The notes beneath the pieces were generated by a model. It had not been told where the DNA came from. It searched no databases and saw only the letters and a list, made by a program, of their open reading frames with translations. From positions 1 through 64,000 of the forward strand of contig NZ_BIMK01000037.1 in assembly GCF_004001045.1 (NCBI RefSeq): 64,000 nucleotides of DNA, written 5' to 3'. Within the stretch, counting starts at the first letter, position 1. The number at the start of each line of letters is the position of its first letter. Below are positions 34,586 through 42,826 of the stretch, in pieces. This stretch comes from Paenibacillus chibensis. GTDB taxonomy: Bacteria > Bacillota > Bacilli > Paenibacillales > Paenibacillaceae. Both the position numbers and the translations under genes were made by a program.

Positions 34586-34941
34586 GCTCATGCCCGTGGG
34601 CTTGGAGCCATGCAGAGCATCACATTGCGACCAGCGAATTCGTACAGCTGCTGTGCCTTGGCATCCCGATCCCCTTTGATTCCGAATTCATGACCGTTTT
34701 CTTGCTGTCGCGCTGCATGGATTCGAACGCTGACGAGTATGCTACAACCCACGGCTCCGGCTTTTCCTCATCCGTATATGCTCTCAATGTCTACCCGATC
34801 GTTATCATACGTTTCTGTCGGTAATCCATTTGTCCGTATCCCCTCCTGTGCTTATACCTGGGTTGATTTTGATACTTACATTCATTTTTGTTTGTTTATT
34901 GGGCATGATATGTCTGTAAATAATACAAAAAGGAGCAATAC
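34586..34941. other. intergenic region downstream of the acquired gene, 356 bases
   Basis: Composition falls from about 57% G+C to AT-rich across the segment. The first 150 bases, including two GAATTC sites, do not encode anything I recognise and may be the tail of imported DNA. The last 80 bases form the AT-rich leader of the DUF3231 gene. I see no terminator, terminal inverted repeat or transposase fragment. Confidence 0.5.
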
Positions 34942-35460
34942 ATGACGATGGGTATTTTGAGCGGTAATTCAAAAGATGAGCCTATGCATTATGGTGAAAT
35001 TTTTAGTGTATGGAGTTGCTCTATGGTCGCTAGAGGCGCCGTATCATGCTACCAAGCATTCCTGAATCATGCTGGTGACAAAGAGCTCAAAAAGATATTG
35101 AACAATCTTATTGACCAAGCAAAGTTGGAGATTAAAGAGTGCGATCAATTGCTCACGGATAATGGAATTGCCGCGGCGCCAATCATGCCTGATAGACCAC
35201 CGGTGAAAATCGAAGACATTCCAGCAGGTGCAAGATTTACTGACCCTGAGATAGCAGCAAAAATTTCTGTTGACATTGCTGCATCCCTGGTTGCTTGTAG
35301 CCAAGTTATGGGACAATCCATTAGAGAGGATATTGGTGCTTTATTTGCAAAATATCATCTAACTATGGCAGGCCTGGGCGTTCAAGCACTTAAGATGAAC
35401 AAAGAAAAAGGTTGGCTTATCCCTCCCCCGCTTCAAGTAAAAAGACCTGAATCCGAATAA
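34942..35460 (+). CDS. DUF3231 family protein
   Basis: 172 residues, one copy of the DUF3231 four-helix domain: MGILSGN..DEPMHYGEIFSVWS, PPVKIEDIPAGARFTDPEIAAKISVDIAASLVACSQVMGQSIREDI, and MNKEKGWLIPPPL at the end, all family hallmarks. Related proteins include spore coat CotF-like proteins, but most DUF3231 proteins are uncharacterised and often carry two copies. AAGGAGC lies before the start. A second ATG two codons later is also possible. Ends at a hairpin terminator. Confidence 0.85.
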   Translation: MTMGILSGNSKDEPMHYGEIFSVWSCSMVARGAVSCYQAFLNHAGDKELKKILNNLIDQAKLEIKECDQLLTDNGIAAAPIMPDRPPVKIEDIPAGARFTDPEIAAKISVDIAASLVACSQVMGQSIREDIGALFAKYHLTMAGLGVQALKMNKEKGWLIPPPLQVKRPESE

Positions 35461-35473
35461 CTAATTATTTTTC

Positions 35474-35499
35474 ATCCTGCTCATTGAGTGGGATTTTTT
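35474..35499 (+). terminator. terminator of the DUF3231 gene
   Basis: A 9-bp stem with two G-U pairs (35474-35482 with 35486-35494), an ATT loop and six T residues. Confidence 0.75.
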
Positions 35500-35613
35500 C
35501 GTTTATGTTGCTCTCCTTGCCCACCACAAAGCAAAGAACCTTCTCGCCATGCCCTCCTTATATTAAATAAGGAAGACACAGTACAGAAGGCCAAGGGCGC
35601 TTGAAGGCATCGA

Positions 35614-35838
35614 TCAGATCTTTAATTCCCCGAGCTTGATCAGCTCGACGACGGCCTGAGAACGGCCTTTGACATTGAGTTTTTGCATGACGTTGGAGAT
35701 ATGGTTCCGCACCGTCTTTTCACTGATAAACAACTGGCCGGCGATATCGCGGGTCGTTTTATCCTGAACAAGCAGCTCGAACACTTCACGTTCACGGTGA
35801 GTCAATAAAAATTTGCTTTTATGATCGTTCCCCTTCAA
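35614..35838 (-). CDS. gerE: GerE, late mother-cell sporulation regulator
   Basis: A 74-residue LuxR-type helix-turn-helix protein, exactly the length of Bacillus GerE, and near-identical through LTHREREVFELLVQDKTT and ISEKTVRNHISNVMQKL. GerE works with sigma-K in the mother cell to switch spore coat genes on or off. The start is a TTG at 35838, with AAGGAGG ten bases upstream; the frame open to 35898 would make the protein too long. A sigma-K-like promoter lies about 60 bases upstream. gerM lies about 17 kb away; in Bacillus the two are near neighbours. Confidence 0.95.
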   Translation of the reverse strand: MKGNDHKSKFLLTHREREVFELLVQDKTTRDIAGQLFISEKTVRNHISNVMQKLNVKGRSQAVVELIKLGELKI

Positions 35839-35900
35839 TGGTGTCACCCCTCCTTGCTCGGGTTTGTATGGTATAACAAGGTAAAGGGATACAGTCAACT

Positions 35901-35928
35901 CATATTATGTAAGGTTCAGGCCAATGGT
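35901..35928 (-). promoter_or_regulatory. candidate sigma-K promoter of gerE
   Basis: On the minus strand AC (35928-35927), 17 bases, then CATAATATG (35909-35901). The sigma-K consensus is AC, 16-17 bases, CATANNNTA; only the last base differs. gerE is sigma-K-dependent in Bacillus. Confidence 0.45.
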
Positions 35929-36089
35929 GTCGTTAAGGGTAAAAAATGGGCTGGCGCCTTGATAGCCTGCCTTTAGGGCTTATCCGGACTTCAACGCAAG
36001 CCCATTCAGAGATCATCCCCCATGCCGAAAATCATCGAGTTTAAATGAAGCATCCGGCGCCGACACTAGGATTAAGGAGGTGCTAAGCT

Positions 36090-36383
36090 TTGTTGTTTTG
36101 GCTGATCGCCGCATTCATCGTCGTTCCGTTCCCGATGACGGCCCTGGCCGTCCGTTTCCGGGTAGTCCGGTATGCGCTCCACCTGCTGGCGCTGGTTTGC
36201 TATTATACCGTAGGCTCCATCATTACGGCCGCCGTGTACTCGAACCGGGCCCATGACACCGTATTCACGACGGATGTTCACAATGTGCTGCTGAATCCTT
36301 GGTTCCTGTTCACGGGGGCTTACCTGGGACTTTACATTCCCTACCGGCTGCTGGCCGGATTCTGGCTGTACCGGCGCGCTTGA
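36090..36383 (+). CDS. putative membrane protein
   Basis: 97 residues, largely hydrophobic: helices at about 2-20, 27-50 and 70-92, separated by SNRAHDTVFTTDVHN. No family recognised. The start is a TTG at 36090 with AAGGAGG nine bases upstream; the next TTG is also possible. Divergent from gerE and followed by a strong bidirectional terminator. Confidence 0.7.
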   Translation: MLFWLIAAFIVVPFPMTALAVRFRVVRYALHLLALVCYYTVGSIITAAVYSNRAHDTVFTTDVHNVLLNPWFLFTGAYLGLYIPYRLLAGFWLYRRA

Positions 36384-36434
36384 AGCACGATGAGAACCTG
36401 AAAGAACTCGGAGACCCGTTCGCCCCATTCCATT

Positions 36435-36503
36435 AAAAAGCACCCCTCCCGCAAATCGCCACGCTCCATAAGGAGCTTGCGACTGCAAAGAGGGGTGCTT
36501 TTT
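36435..36503. terminator. bidirectional terminator with nested hairpin
   Basis: A perfect 14-bp outer stem (36435-36448 with 36490-36503) with an A run on the left and a T run on the right. A smaller stem (36463-36467 with 36472-36476) sits in the loop. It serves the membrane protein gene (plus) and the beta-helix gene (minus). Confidence 0.8.
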
Positions 36504-36543
36504 CATTTACTTCCCATGCGGTGGTTTAACCGGTCTACGCGGC

Positions 36544-38085
36544 TTACTCGTAAGCGCCCATGTTGACGCCTGCGCCTTGCACCCGCGGATTGCCTGCGAT
36601 GTCCAGCGTGCCGATGAGGCTCGCATCCGTCAAGCCGGCATCCACGGCAGGCGAAGAAGTCGTCAGATGGAAGTCATTTGCGGCCGCGTTCAGGAACAGC
36701 GGATCGGCAAACTTGGAATGGGCATCGTTGCCCGTTCCGTTTTTATATGCTGCAAAACCCGTGTATTCTTTGTTTTTCCACGTCCAGGTCGCATTGGAGC
36801 TGCCGCCTGGAGCAAAGTACAGGTTGTAGTCGACCACATTGCCCGAGTTTTTGGTGTACTCATTGTAGATGAGCACGTTCGAGGAGCTGGCGACGAAAAT
36901 GTTGTTCACGACCGTGTTGTTCTGCGTGTCATACTGCACGTACAGCTGGCCGCTGCCGTCGCCCAAGGTATCGTTTTTGTACAGCGTGTTATTAACGATT
37001 TTGCAGTTCACCGTCGAACCGCGCTTCGTGTCGTAACCGCCCATGGCGATCCCCGTCAAGCGGTTATTGTAGACCAGGTTGCTGCGAATCGTAATGTTGC
37101 TCGTCGCTTTGCCGGCATGCTCGGAGGCGATTTCGATCCCGATGTCGTTATTGTAGCTGTAGTTCCGCTCGATAACGCTGTCCTTGCCCCCGTCCACATA
37201 GATGCCGTCCGCCGCGTTGCTGTTGTTCGGCAGTTTTTTCCCGTAAGAAGGGTTGTTGTTGGACGTAATGTTGTACACCTCGTTGCCGCTGATGAATCCG
37301 TTTCGCGCCTGATCATAAGCGGTATTCGGAGATTTGCCCTCGAACCCGATGACATCGATGCCGATGTTGTCGTTATCGTGGATTTTGTTATTCGTCACGG
37401 AGAAGGTGTCGACGTTGCCGTTTACCACGAGCGATTCGCTCGATCCCAGCACCAGGTTGTACAGCTCGTTGCCGTCGATCGTCACGTCATGAATGGAATT
37501 CGGCGCTTTCGTGCCGTATACGGCGATGCCGTGCGCATCCCTGCCCAGAAGGTCGGTGCCTGACGGGGTGGACGTGTTTTTGATGTCATGGACCTTGTTG
37601 TTGGACAGGCTCAGATTGCCCCCTGCCCCGTGCACGTAAATGCCCACCGGCATGACGTTGTTTTTGGTGGTGGTAAAATTGCGAATTTCGAAACCTTTGA
37701 CGGTAATATAGCTGGCGTCGGCGATGTCGATGATGCCTTCGGTGCCGCTGACGGTCAGACCGCTGCCGTCAATGATGGCCTGCTCGGACGGGTAGCTCGT
37801 GAACGTGATCGGTCCTTGGTTGGCCGATCCGGACTTCGTGATCTTCAGCTTTTCATTATAGACACCGCCACGGACGTAAATCGTGCTGCCCGGACCCGCG
37901 GCATCCGCCGCATGCTGAAGCGTCTTCCAAGGCGAGGCGCTCGTCCCCGCGTTCGAATCGCTGCCGCTGGTCGCGACGTAGTACTCGGTCCCGGCTGCCG
38001 CAGCGCGGGGCGCCTGCACGCTTCCGATCCCCGTCCCCAGTAATGCAATGCTGGCTGCAATCATCCAAGTCTTACCGAATTTCAT
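36544..38085 (-). CDS. secreted right-handed parallel beta-helix protein
   Basis: 513 residues. Signal peptide with cleavage near 31 (VQAPRAAAA). Then YYVATSGSDSNAGTSASPWKTLQHA, the DUF1565-type start of many extracellular polysaccharide-active beta-helix proteins. Coils run from about 65 to 450 with repeated N-rich turns (ITIRSNLVYNNRLTGI, IDGNELYNL). The C terminus (SPAVDAGL...DIAGNPRVQG..NMGAYE) is a common cap. Pectate lyase-like activity is plausible, but no catalytic set is obvious. GGGAGG precedes the ATG and a good sigma-A promoter lies upstream. It may also receive read-through from the GH4 operon. Confidence 0.87.
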   Translation of the reverse strand: MKFGKTWMIAASIALLGTGIGSVQAPRAAAAGTEYYVATSGSDSNAGTSASPWKTLQHAADAAGPGSTIYVRGGVYNEKLKITKSGSANQGPITFTSYPSEQAIIDGSGLTVSGTEGIIDIADASYITVKGFEIRNFTTTKNNVMPVGIYVHGAGGNLSLSNNKVHDIKNTSTPSGTDLLGRDAHGIAVYGTKAPNSIHDVTIDGNELYNLVLGSSESLVVNGNVDTFSVTNNKIHDNDNIGIDVIGFEGKSPNTAYDQARNGFISGNEVYNITSNNNPSYGKKLPNNSNAADGIYVDGGKDSVIERNYSYNNDIGIEIASEHAGKATSNITIRSNLVYNNRLTGIAMGGYDTKRGSTVNCKIVNNTLYKNDTLGDGSGQLYVQYDTQNNTVVNNIFVASSSNVLIYNEYTKNSGNVVDYNLYFAPGGSSNATWTWKNKEYTGFAAYKNGTGNDAHSKFADPLFLNAAANDFHLTTSSPAVDAGLTDASLIGTLDIAGNPRVQGAGVNMGAYE

Positions 38086-38114
38086 TAATCATCAACCTCC
38101 CAAAATCGGATTTT

Positions 38115-38142
38115 ATTTTAAACCGGACCCCTAAGAGTCCAA
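38115..38142 (-). promoter_or_regulatory. sigma-A promoter of the beta-helix gene
   Basis: On the minus strand TTGGAC (38142-38137), 16 bases, then TAAAAT (38120-38115), about 30 bases before the start codon. Confidence 0.6.
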
Positions 38143-38175
38143 AGCTTAAAACCAGTCACATCGATTTCCTTGTCT

Positions 38176-39477
38176 TTACCGCAGGTCCGGGATAAAGTCG
38201 CGCTCCGCTTCATACAGCTCCTCAAACATATCGCTGATTTCAGCAAGCGAGCAAACGGCAGCGGACAGCGGGTCGACCATCAGCGCATGCCGGGCCATTT
38301 CCTTGTCACTCTCAAGCACCGCTCCGACAGCCAAATCAAAGAATGCCATATTGGAACGGCACAGGGCGGCCAGATGCTCCGGCAGACTGCCGAAACGGCA
38401 TGGATTAATGCCATTGCGGTCGATCATGCAGGCAACTTCAACAACCCCGTCAGACGGAAGGTTATGAATCAGTCCTTCGTTCAGCACATTGCCGTAAATG
38501 ACTTGCGGTTCATTCTTCAGCATCGCTTCAATGATGATGGCCGCATACTCGTTGCTTGGCTTCATTTCCAGCGGAAGCGTTCCCTCGAGCTGCTGGATGA
38601 TCCGCTCGTCGTTCTCCCGCCGCCAAATCGGCCAATTATCGGCATAATAGCCTGTCGCCCCGTTATAACCGGCATTGCAGTGCTGATCAATCAGCGATTG
38701 GCGTTTGCGGTAGTATGGGATATATTCGGAGAAATGTCCGCTGGATTCCGAGACGAAAGCCCCCAGATACTTCATCGCATCCAACCGGACGGGATCCTTT
38801 TTCAGCAGCTCCGGATCCTTCATTTTCTCAAGCAGCACGGGGTACAGATCCTCGCCGTTATGGGTCAGCTCCACAAACCACGACATATGGTTGATTCCGG
38901 CCGCTCTCCATTTCATCTCTTCATAAGGTACTCCCGCAAATTTAGCCAAACGATGGGACGTGTTCTGGATTGAATGGCAGAGCCCGACCACCGGTATCTC
39001 CGTGAATCTGGACGTGAGCAGCGTGACCGCCGACATCGGGTTCGTGTAGTTCAGGATGATCGTATCCGGACAGAGATCCTCGACATCGCGGATAATCTCC
39101 ATCCAGGACGGCAGCGTGCGCAGCGTCTTGAACAGCCCTCCCGGCCCCAGGGTATCACCAATGCACTGGTTTACGCCGTATTTCAGAGGAATTTCATATT
39201 CATAGCGCACGGTTTGCAATCCGCCCACCTCAATCTGGTTGATCACGAACTGCGAGCCACCGATCACCTCTCTGCGGTCGACTGATGCGATCACGTCCCA
39301 CTTTTTACCTGACAGCTCAATGATTTGCGCGACCAGCCTGCGGGCGATCTCAAGTCGTTCCGCGTCTATATCCACGAGCGCGATCGTGCCGCCTTCAATT
39401 CCCTCAATCAGCATAATGTCCGTAATAATTTCCTGTGTAAATGCGCTGCCTGCGCCAATAATCGAAATTTTTGTCAT
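38176..39477 (-). CDS. GH4 alpha-galactosidase/alpha-glucosidase family enzyme
   Basis: 433 residues. GH4 enzymes use NAD and Mn in an oxidation-elimination mechanism. Visible: the Rossmann start KISIIGAGSAFTQEIITDIML, IVDI-like ALVDIDAERL, NYTNPMS, the metal motif GLCHSIQNT (CHS, as in MelA-type members, Cys near 174), and AGINHMSWF (His near 203). Cytoplasmic. The CHS motif points to alpha-galactosidase or alpha-glucosidase rather than 6-phospho-glycosidase, which fits an ABC importer instead of a PTS. Last gene of the operon. Confidence 0.9.
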   Translation of the reverse strand: MTKISIIGAGSAFTQEIITDIMLIEGIEGGTIALVDIDAERLEIARRLVAQIIELSGKKWDVIASVDRREVIGGSQFVINQIEVGGLQTVRYEYEIPLKYGVNQCIGDTLGPGGLFKTLRTLPSWMEIIRDVEDLCPDTIILNYTNPMSAVTLLTSRFTEIPVVGLCHSIQNTSHRLAKFAGVPYEEMKWRAAGINHMSWFVELTHNGEDLYPVLLEKMKDPELLKKDPVRLDAMKYLGAFVSESSGHFSEYIPYYRKRQSLIDQHCNAGYNGATGYYADNWPIWRRENDERIIQQLEGTLPLEMKPSNEYAAIIIEAMLKNEPQVIYGNVLNEGLIHNLPSDGVVEVACMIDRNGINPCRFGSLPEHLAALCRSNMAFFDLAVGAVLESDKEMARHALMVDPLSAAVCSLAEISDMFEELYEAERDFIPDLR

Positions 39478-39496
39478 CGGTACTCTCCCCTTTGGT

Positions 39497-40321
39497 TTAC
39501 TTCATGCCCGTCATTGTCAGGCCTTTGATGAATTGCTTTTGGAATATGAGGAACACGACAATCACCGGAAGCGTAATCAGCACGGCTGCCGACATCACGA
39601 CGTTATAATTGACCATATGCGTCCCGTTAAAATAAACCAGAGCCAGAGGGACGGTCATTTTACTCTCATCGTTCAAAATAATCAGCGGCCATAAGTAATT
39701 GTTCCAGGAATTCATGAAGGTAAAGATGCCGAGAGCGGACAGCATCGGCAGAATGAGCGGAGCGATAATCCGTACCATCAGCCTGAGCTCACCTGCACCA
39801 TCCATCCTTGCGGCGTCCAGCAGATCCTGCGGGATGTCTTCAATGAATTGCTTGGCCAAGAAAACGCCGTAGGAGCTTACCAGGTTCGGCAAAACAATCG
39901 CCATCAGATGATTGACCAAACCCAGCTTCGCCGTGATCAGATAGGTTGGAATCATCACAACCTGAAAAGGAATCATCATCGTGGCCAAAATCAGAATGAA
40001 TAATAGCTTTTGCCCTTTAAATTGATGTTTGGCAAAAATATAGCCGGCCAGAGCGCTCGTGAAGAGCGTCGCTGCCGTAATCACGACCGATGTCACCGCA
40101 CTGTTCATCAGCCATCTTCCAAACGGCGCATCAAGCAGCACGGTACGATAGCCCTCCAAGCTGACTTGATGCGGCAAAACCGTATGCGAGCCCGAAACGA
40201 TTTCCATGTTGCTTTTTAATGAAGACACAACCATCCATATATAAGGCAGCAGCATCACGCAGGCGGCCACTGCCAGCACCAGCATGATCGAGCCGTCCAT
40301 CCATTTATTTCTGCGGTGCAT
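39497..40321 (-). CDS. sugar ABC transporter permease, MalG type
   Basis: 274 residues, six predicted helices, EAA loop near 180-195 (DAARMDGAGELRLMVRI), ending FIKGLTMTGMK as MalG-type subunits do. It lies 18 bases after the partner permease gene and 19 before the GH4 gene. No ATPase gene is in the operon. Confidence 0.92.
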   Translation of the reverse strand: MHRRNKWMDGSIMLVLAVAACVMLLPYIWMVVSSLKSNMEIVSGSHTVLPHQVSLEGYRTVLLDAPFGRWLMNSAVTSVVITAATLFTSALAGYIFAKHQFKGQKLLFILILATMMIPFQVVMIPTYLITAKLGLVNHLMAIVLPNLVSSYGVFLAKQFIEDIPQDLLDAARMDGAGELRLMVRIIAPLILPMLSALGIFTFMNSWNNYLWPLIILNDESKMTVPLALVYFNGTHMVNYNVVMSAAVLITLPVIVVFLIFQKQFIKGLTMTGMK

Positions 40322-40339
40322 AGGCTTAAGTCCCCCTTG

Positions 40340-41281
40340 TCAATATTCCCACTCCGTACGCCCCAATTTGAGCTGCACTAAGGTAACCACTAGAATGATC
40401 ATCAGAAATACGGTAGCCATGGCCGACGCATAACCCATGTTGGAGTTGGAAAAAGCCTGTTCGTAAATATGTAAAGCAAGCACCCTGGTTTCATTAAAAG
40501 GCTCTCCCTTGGTCATGATCTGGAACTGCGCGAAGGCCTGGAAATAAGAGACCACGGTCGTGACGGATACAAACAGCATCGTTCTGCGGAGCAGCGGCAG
40601 CGTCACATGCCTGAACAGATGCCAGCGGTTTGCCCCGTCCAGAATGGCCGCCTCATAATACATGTCCGGGATGGAATCGAGGCCCGCAATGAAGAGCACG
40701 ATATTGTATCCGATATCCGCCCATAGCGTCATCATGATGACGGAGTACAGCGCGTAATGCGGGTCGCTTAACCATTGGATCGGCGCGATATGGAGCTGTC
40801 CGAGCAGCATGTTAAACAGCCCGTGATTGTAATTGAACATGGTGCTCCATACGATGGCTGTCCCGGCAAGCGGGGCGATCGTCGGCAGAAAAAAGATGGT
40901 TCGCATCAAATTCCGCAGCCAGCCTGTTCGGATTCTTTGGATCGCGGCAGCGAACATCAGCGTAATTACGATGTTGATCAAAACGGCGATAACTACGAAT
41001 TTAAACGTGACCCAGAGCGACTTCAGAAATATCGGATCGCTCCACATGCGGATAAAATTGTCCAGTCCGACAAACAGCGCGCTGTCGCTAAGCGGATTAT
41101 ATTTAAAAACGGATAGCCCTAAGCTCCACCCGATGGGCAGAAAGGCAAACACGCCGAACAGCAGCAGGATGGGAGCCAGCGACAGGTAGATAAATTTACG
41201 CCCGCCTCTTTTTCCCGGACCCTGCATGTCTATTTGGGGTGGTATGGCTTGATTTCCGCTTGTTGCCGTGCCATGATTCAT
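40340..41281 (-). CDS. sugar ABC transporter permease, MalF/UgpA type
   Basis: 313 residues. A polar N terminus (about 28 residues, with GPGKRGGRK), then six helices, with the EAA loop EAAILDGANRWHLFRHV near 212-228. It lies 16 bases downstream of the binding-protein gene and partners the MalG-type permease that follows. Confidence 0.92.
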   Translation of the reverse strand: MNHGTATSGNQAIPPQIDMQGPGKRGGRKFIYLSLAPILLLFGVFAFLPIGWSLGLSVFKYNPLSDSALFVGLDNFIRMWSDPIFLKSLWVTFKFVVIAVLINIVITLMFAAAIQRIRTGWLRNLMRTIFFLPTIAPLAGTAIVWSTMFNYNHGLFNMLLGQLHIAPIQWLSDPHYALYSVIMMTLWADIGYNIVLFIAGLDSIPDMYYEAAILDGANRWHLFRHVTLPLLRRTMLFVSVTTVVSYFQAFAQFQIMTKGEPFNETRVLALHIYEQAFSNSNMGYASAMATVFLMIILVVTLVQLKLGRTEWEY

Positions 41282-41297
41282 CTCCTCACAACTCCGA

Positions 41298-42587
41298 TCA
41301 TTTATGTTGATCCTGACTGTCGTTAATGGATTTCTCGATGTTCTGGAGCCCTGCCTCCACCGTTTCCTGGCCGCTCGTCATTAACTGGAAGTGATCATTG
41401 ATCACTTTGAAAAAGTAATCGCGGTCCGCAATCGGCCCAATCCATTGTCCAAGCTTCAGAATATTAAGGGATGTTTCCATATACGGATTGGCTTTCACGA
41501 ATTCAGGATTCTCTGCGACTTCTTTTTTCGCCGGAACGGTGAAGGTGTTCAAATTCCAATCTAACAAATTATCATTCGTCGAGAGGTACTTGATAAAATC
41601 AATCGCGGCTTGCTGCTGCTTGCTCTTCTGGGCAGCTACCAGGCCCCAGCCCGATTCGGCCGCGAAGGCTGGCGGATTCGTCGTAAAGGAAGGCACCGGC
41701 ACATACTCAAAGTCTTTCACCTTGTACGTGTTCAGGCCCGCAGCGATGGACCAAGGCCCGCGGTAGGTCATCGCCGAGCCGCCTTGAAAGAAATAGTCCG
41801 AAGTGTCAAGTTCGCCGCCGAACGTCGTGAGATCCGCTACTTTGTCGCCGGAGATGAGGGAGGTCAAAGCGGTCATCGCCCTCTGGGCTTCAGGGGTCTG
41901 GAAATTGACATGGTTGTTATCGCCCCAGTATTTGCCGTTCTGCTGCAAAATCATGGACAGAAACGTAAACGTGATATTATCGCCTGAGACAAAATCAAAG
42001 CCCTTGACCTTGATTCTATTCCCGTCACGTATGGTCAGCTTTTTGGCGTCCGCTACAAGCTCATCCCAGGTGGATGGAGGCTGCGAGATGCCTTGCGCCT
42101 TTAACATGTCGGGGTGGATCAGCATGCCGCCGTTCTCGATATTAAATTCCAGCGGAAGTCCGTACAGCTTGTCGTTCAGCGTATATCCGCCGAGCGGCGC
42201 TTCATAATACTCATTCATCAGCTGATCCCCGTCCGGGATTTCCGCAAGCAGGCCGTTTTTGGCGTATTCGGGAACCCAGGTGCCGAACATCTCGGCAATA
42301 TCAGGCGGTTTTTTTGCGGAAAAGGATGCTTTAAGCTTCTGGTTGTATACATCGTAAGGGAAGGTCTGATAGTCAATTTTCACATCGGGATGAAGGGCTT
42401 CATAGGCTGTAATCGCTTTCTTATAAGCATTCATAATGGCATCTTCCTGATGACTCCAGAAAACGAGCTTTATATCGCCTTGAGCGCTGGAGGGTGAAGA
42501 ATCCGTTTTTGCATCACTCGTGCAACCCGAAATTGCAAACATTGCGCAAATAACAGCAAAAACCATGCAACTATTAAAAAAACGCAT
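41298..42587 (-). CDS. sugar ABC transporter substrate-binding lipoprotein
   Basis: 429 residues, family 1 solute-binding protein. Signal peptide with lipobox AISGC (Cys near 22), then a low-complexity linker and KLVFWSHQEDAIMNAYKKAI. First gene of the importer/GH4 operon, preceded by a near-consensus sigma-A promoter. The ligand is unknown; the GH4 enzyme suggests an alpha-galactoside or alpha-glucoside. Confidence 0.92.
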   Translation of the reverse strand: MRFFNSCMVFAVICAMFAISGCTSDAKTDSSPSSAQGDIKLVFWSHQEDAIMNAYKKAITAYEALHPDVKIDYQTFPYDVYNQKLKASFSAKKPPDIAEMFGTWVPEYAKNGLLAEIPDGDQLMNEYYEAPLGGYTLNDKLYGLPLEFNIENGGMLIHPDMLKAQGISQPPSTWDELVADAKKLTIRDGNRIKVKGFDFVSGDNITFTFLSMILQQNGKYWGDNNHVNFQTPEAQRAMTALTSLISGDKVADLTTFGGELDTSDYFFQGGSAMTYRGPWSIAAGLNTYKVKDFEYVPVPSFTTNPPAFAAESGWGLVAAQKSKQQQAAIDFIKYLSTNDNLLDWNLNTFTVPAKKEVAENPEFVKANPYMETSLNILKLGQWIGPIADRDYFFKVINDHFQLMTSGQETVEAGLQNIEKSINDSQDQHK

Positions 42588-42642
42588 GAGACTACCCCTT
42601 TCTGATCATTGTACTTCCTGGAAATATCTTGTTTACATGAAA

Positions 42643-42671
42643 ATAATACCTCCCCTACAAACGATAGTCAA
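42643..42671 (-). promoter_or_regulatory. sigma-A promoter of the importer/GH4 operon
   Basis: On the minus strand TTGACT (42671-42666), 17 bases, TATTAT (42648-42643), a near-consensus promoter. A strong promoter of this kind is likely held off by the divergent LacI-type repressor. Confidence 0.75.
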
Positions 42672-42737
42672 TCCTATTTTATGCAAAATTTAACGCAAAC
42701 TACTTCTTTTGTTTGCGGCAACTTTTCCGAAAAAATG

Positions 42738-42766
42738 TTGACCTTTTCTTCTCTTTTCCTTAACAT
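42738..42766 (+). promoter_or_regulatory. sigma-A promoter of the LacI regulator
   Basis: TTGACC (42738-42743), 17 bases, TAACAT (42761-42766). AGAAATAACGTTTCA just downstream (42775-42789) has the look of a LacI-family or CcpA operator and could mediate autoregulation. Confidence 0.6.
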
Positions 42767-42826
42767 AGTGAGTAAGAAATAACGTTTCACTCCGGATCTT
42801 ATATGAAATTAAAGGCAGGTCATATC

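Noticed and set aside
33950..34600. Insertion sequence or transposon around the high-G+C acetyltransferase
   Set aside because: No transposase frame, terminal inverted repeats or target duplication could be found at either edge.
34714..34730. GGATTCGAAC, resembling a tRNA T-loop on the minus strand
   Set aside because: The flanking five bases do not form a T stem (only three of five pair), and no D arm, anticodon arm or acceptor stem can be drawn.
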